Shown here: positions 3,728 to 5,468 of the stretch, in pieces
How positions within the stretch are numbered: position 1 is the stretch's first letter
How the letters are laid out: each line of letters begins with the position of its first letter
DNA from: an uncultured Clostridia bacterium
GTDB taxonomy: Bacteria; Bacillota; Clostridia; Oscillospirales; Ruminococcaceae
NCBI GenBank assembly: GCA_938014915.1
Contig: CALLQQ010000008.1
Location: forward strand, 1-5,468
DNA length: 5,468 bases
Direction: 5' to 3'
Notes under the pieces: model-generated
Database searches by the model: none
Told to the model about the DNA's origin: nothing
The model's input: the letters and a program-made list of their open reading frames with translations, nothing else
Made by a program: the position numbers and the translations under genes

Positions 3728-5468
3728 ATGAAGCAATATATTAAGTATTTTGTCGGGGTTGCATTGCTTATATTTGCAATTTTACTTTCCGTATTTGGCG
3801 GTGGGGTTAGTGAAATCACAATTGCAATTGTTTATATGGGAAGTTACATATTAATAGGATTAGAGGTTCTTGAATATGCCGTTCGTGGCGTTATTAAGGG
3901 AAGTTTATTTAATGAGAATTTCCTTATCACAATTGCCTCTATCGGTGCATTCGCAATTGGAGAATATCCCGAGGCAGTAGCAGTAATGCTTCTTTATCAA
4001 ATTGGTGAGATTCTTCAGGATAAGGCGGCAGGAAAGTCCAGAAAATCAATAGAAGACTTACTTGAACTCAAAGTAGACAGGGCGGTTTTACTTCAAGATG
4101 GCGAATTGATAGAAAAACATCCTAGCGAAATTGCTATCGGATCGAAAATTGTAGTAAAGGCGGGCGAGAGAATACCACTAGATGGAATCCTTGTAAAAGG
4201 CGATGCCGCGGTTGACACATCGGCATTAACGGGCGAATCAATGCCAAGAAGCACGCACGAGGGTGATGAGGTGTTGGCGGGATTTATCAATATTGATGGA
4301 CTGCTAACAATTGAAGTTACAAGAGATTATGGTGAATCTACTGCATCGAAAATACTTGAAATGGTGCAGGAATCCACATCAAAAAAGGCAAAGACGGAGC
4401 GATTCATCACCCGTGTAGCGAGGGTGTACACTCCAGTCGTAGTTATAGTGGCGGCTTTGGTTGCGTTTTTACCGCCGTTATTGATGAGCGGGCAGAGCTT
4501 CTCCGATTGGCTGTATAGGGCGCTGATTTTCTTAGTTGTATCCTGTCCATGTGGAGTGGTTATTTCAGTTCCGATGGGCTTCTTCGGTGGGATTGGTGCG
4601 GCGTCTAAACATGGCATACTTGTTAAGGGCAGTACCTATCTTGAAAACTTGAAGAATGTGCGGCATGTAGTATTCGATAAAACGGGCACGTTAACAAGTG
4701 GTGATTTCTCGGTGAAAGAGATTCGCCCATATAATAATTGGAGCAGCGAAAAACTTGTTGAAATGACGGCATTGTGTGAGAGTTTTTCCAATCATCATAT
4801 AGCGATGGCGGTATTGAATGAGTTTGGTGCGCAGCCCGATAAGCAGAGAATAAGTGATTATAGGGAATATGCAGGATTCGGAGTATCGGCAGTTGTTGAT
4901 GGGGTTCGTATGCTTGCCGGTAATGCAAGGTTGCTTGAAGATAATGGCATTACCATACCACAGGAGCATAAAAGCGATGAAAATCAAATTGGTACTATTA
5001 TATATGTTGCGGCTCATGATGAGTACGCAGGTCAAATTGTTATAGCGGACACAGTCAAGGAAGAAAGCCAACTTGCAATTTCAAGGCTTAGAAAGCAAGG
5101 AATTGAAAAAATCACAATGTTGACGGGCGATAAAACGGCAGTAGCGGAATCGATTTCAAACCAACTTGGTCTTGACGATTATGTAGCCGAACTCTTACCT
5201 AATGAAAAGGTCGAACAAATCGAGAATTTTGTAGGTGATGGAGCTTTAGCATTCGTCGGTGATGGCATCAACGATGCACCAGTAATAGCGAGGGCAGACG
5301 TCGGCATTGCAATGGGCGGACTTGGTTCAGACGCAGCAATTGAGGCGGCGGACATTGTTATTATGAACGATAATCCAGCAAAATTAGCAACAGCAGTAGC
5401 AGTTTCGAAAAAAACGCATAGGATAGTATGGCAGAACATCGTGTTCGCATTTGCGATTAAAGCCATTG
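3728..5468 (+). CDS. cadA: P1B-type heavy-metal efflux ATPase, CadA/ZntA-like (partial, C-terminus missing)
   Basis: This membrane pump would export Zn(II), Cd(II) or Pb(II) at the cost of ATP. In order, it shows two leading membrane helices (about 8-25 and 31-51), a helical pair (64-96), the actuator domain with TGES at 168-171, helices at about 234-254 and 263-286 carrying the metal-site motif Ser272-Cys-Pro-Cys275, the phosphorylation motif DKTGT with Asp317, the nucleotide domain with TGDK (466-469), the hinge GDGINDAP (511-518), and the start of the next helix with Lys578, which matches the conserved Lys of the Zn/Cd class. The frame is open to the edge after 580 codons; roughly 40-50 residues should be missing. 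The start follows the sensor gene by 9 bases, and an in-frame TAG lies immediately before the ATG, so there is no N-terminal metal-binding (HMA) domain. Oddities: the P1B His-Pro motif reads His356-His357, and Gly276 replaces the Ala usual after CPC. The symbol is by family only. Confidence 0.93.
   Translation, partial: MKQYIKYFVGVALLIFAILLSVFGGGVSEITIAIVYMGSYILIGLEVLEYAVRGVIKGSLFNENFLITIASIGAFAIGEYPEAVAVMLLYQIGEILQDKAAGKSRKSIEDLLELKVDRAVLLQDGELIEKHPSEIAIGSKIVVKAGERIPLDGILVKGDAAVDTSALTGESMPRSTHEGDEVLAGFINIDGLLTIEVTRDYGESTASKILEMVQESTSKKAKTERFITRVARVYTPVVVIVAALVAFLPPLLMSGQSFSDWLYRALIFLVVSCPCGVVISVPMGFFGGIGAASKHGILVKGSTYLENLKNVRHVVFDKTGTLTSGDFSVKEIRPYNNWSSEKLVEMTALCESFSNHHIAMAVLNEFGAQPDKQRISDYREYAGFGVSAVVDGVRMLAGNARLLEDNGITIPQEHKSDENQIGTIIYVAAHDEYAGQIVIADTVKEESQLAISRLRKQGIEKITMLTGDKTAVAESISNQLGLDDYVAELLPNEKVEQIENFVGDGALAFVGDGINDAPVIARADVGIAMGGLGSDAAIEAADIVIMNDNPAKLATAVAVSKKTHRIVWQNIVFAFAIKAI

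Noticed and set aside
4093..5466. Several minus-strand frames and one plus-strand frame across the efflux ATPase gene
   Set aside because: All overlap a P-type ATPase frame with intact motifs and lack ribosome binding sites or recognisable products.

Overview
The window suggests a low-GC Gram-positive bacterium (Bacillota, most likely class Clostridia). The evidence is strong AGGAGG-type ribosome binding sites before every gene, sigma-A promoters with extended -10 elements, U-tract terminators, three lipoproteins with lipobox cysteines, and a cre-like (CcpA/LacI-family) operator. The taxon is an inference from style and was not checked by any search.

Left part (1-2702, all genes on the minus strand): two paralogous extracellular solute-binding lipoproteins of ABC importers. 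The left one (start 851) runs off the window edge; the right one (2483-1146) is complete at 445 aa. Each has its own promoter, and a hairpin terminator lies between them (1097-1134). No permease or ATPase gene of an ABC importer is present, so the import partner must be encoded elsewhere or beyond the left edge. The leader of the first gene carries a cre-like box and a perfect 16-bp palindrome. The promoter of the second has a dyad exactly at its predicted start point.

Middle (2608-3361): a 66-aa acidic lipoprotein of unknown function on the minus strand, whose tail is built from 18-bp tandem repeats. It has a strong promoter, a structured leader of about 130 nt and a composite terminator. 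Upstream lies about 210 bp without a convincing gene, holding an orphan minus-strand terminator-like hairpin.

Right part (3281-5468, plus strand): a metal-resistance operon. A TTGACA/TATACT promoter with a long dyad operator at its start point drives an ArsR/SmtB-family sensor (118 aa) that retains candidate ligands for both classical metal sites. It is followed 9 bases later by a P1B-type (CadA/ZntA-like) Zn/Cd/Pb efflux ATPase, cut by the right edge after 580 codons. The expected logic is autorepression by the sensor, release when metal binds, and export of the metal by the ATPase. The ATPase has no N-terminal metal-binding domain, and its conserved His-Pro motif reads His-His.

I do not see a clearly new multi-gene system. 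The items most worth a second look are the HP-to-HH change in the ATPase, the regulatory architecture of the two binding-protein promoters, and the repeat-built acidic lipoprotein beside the metal operon.
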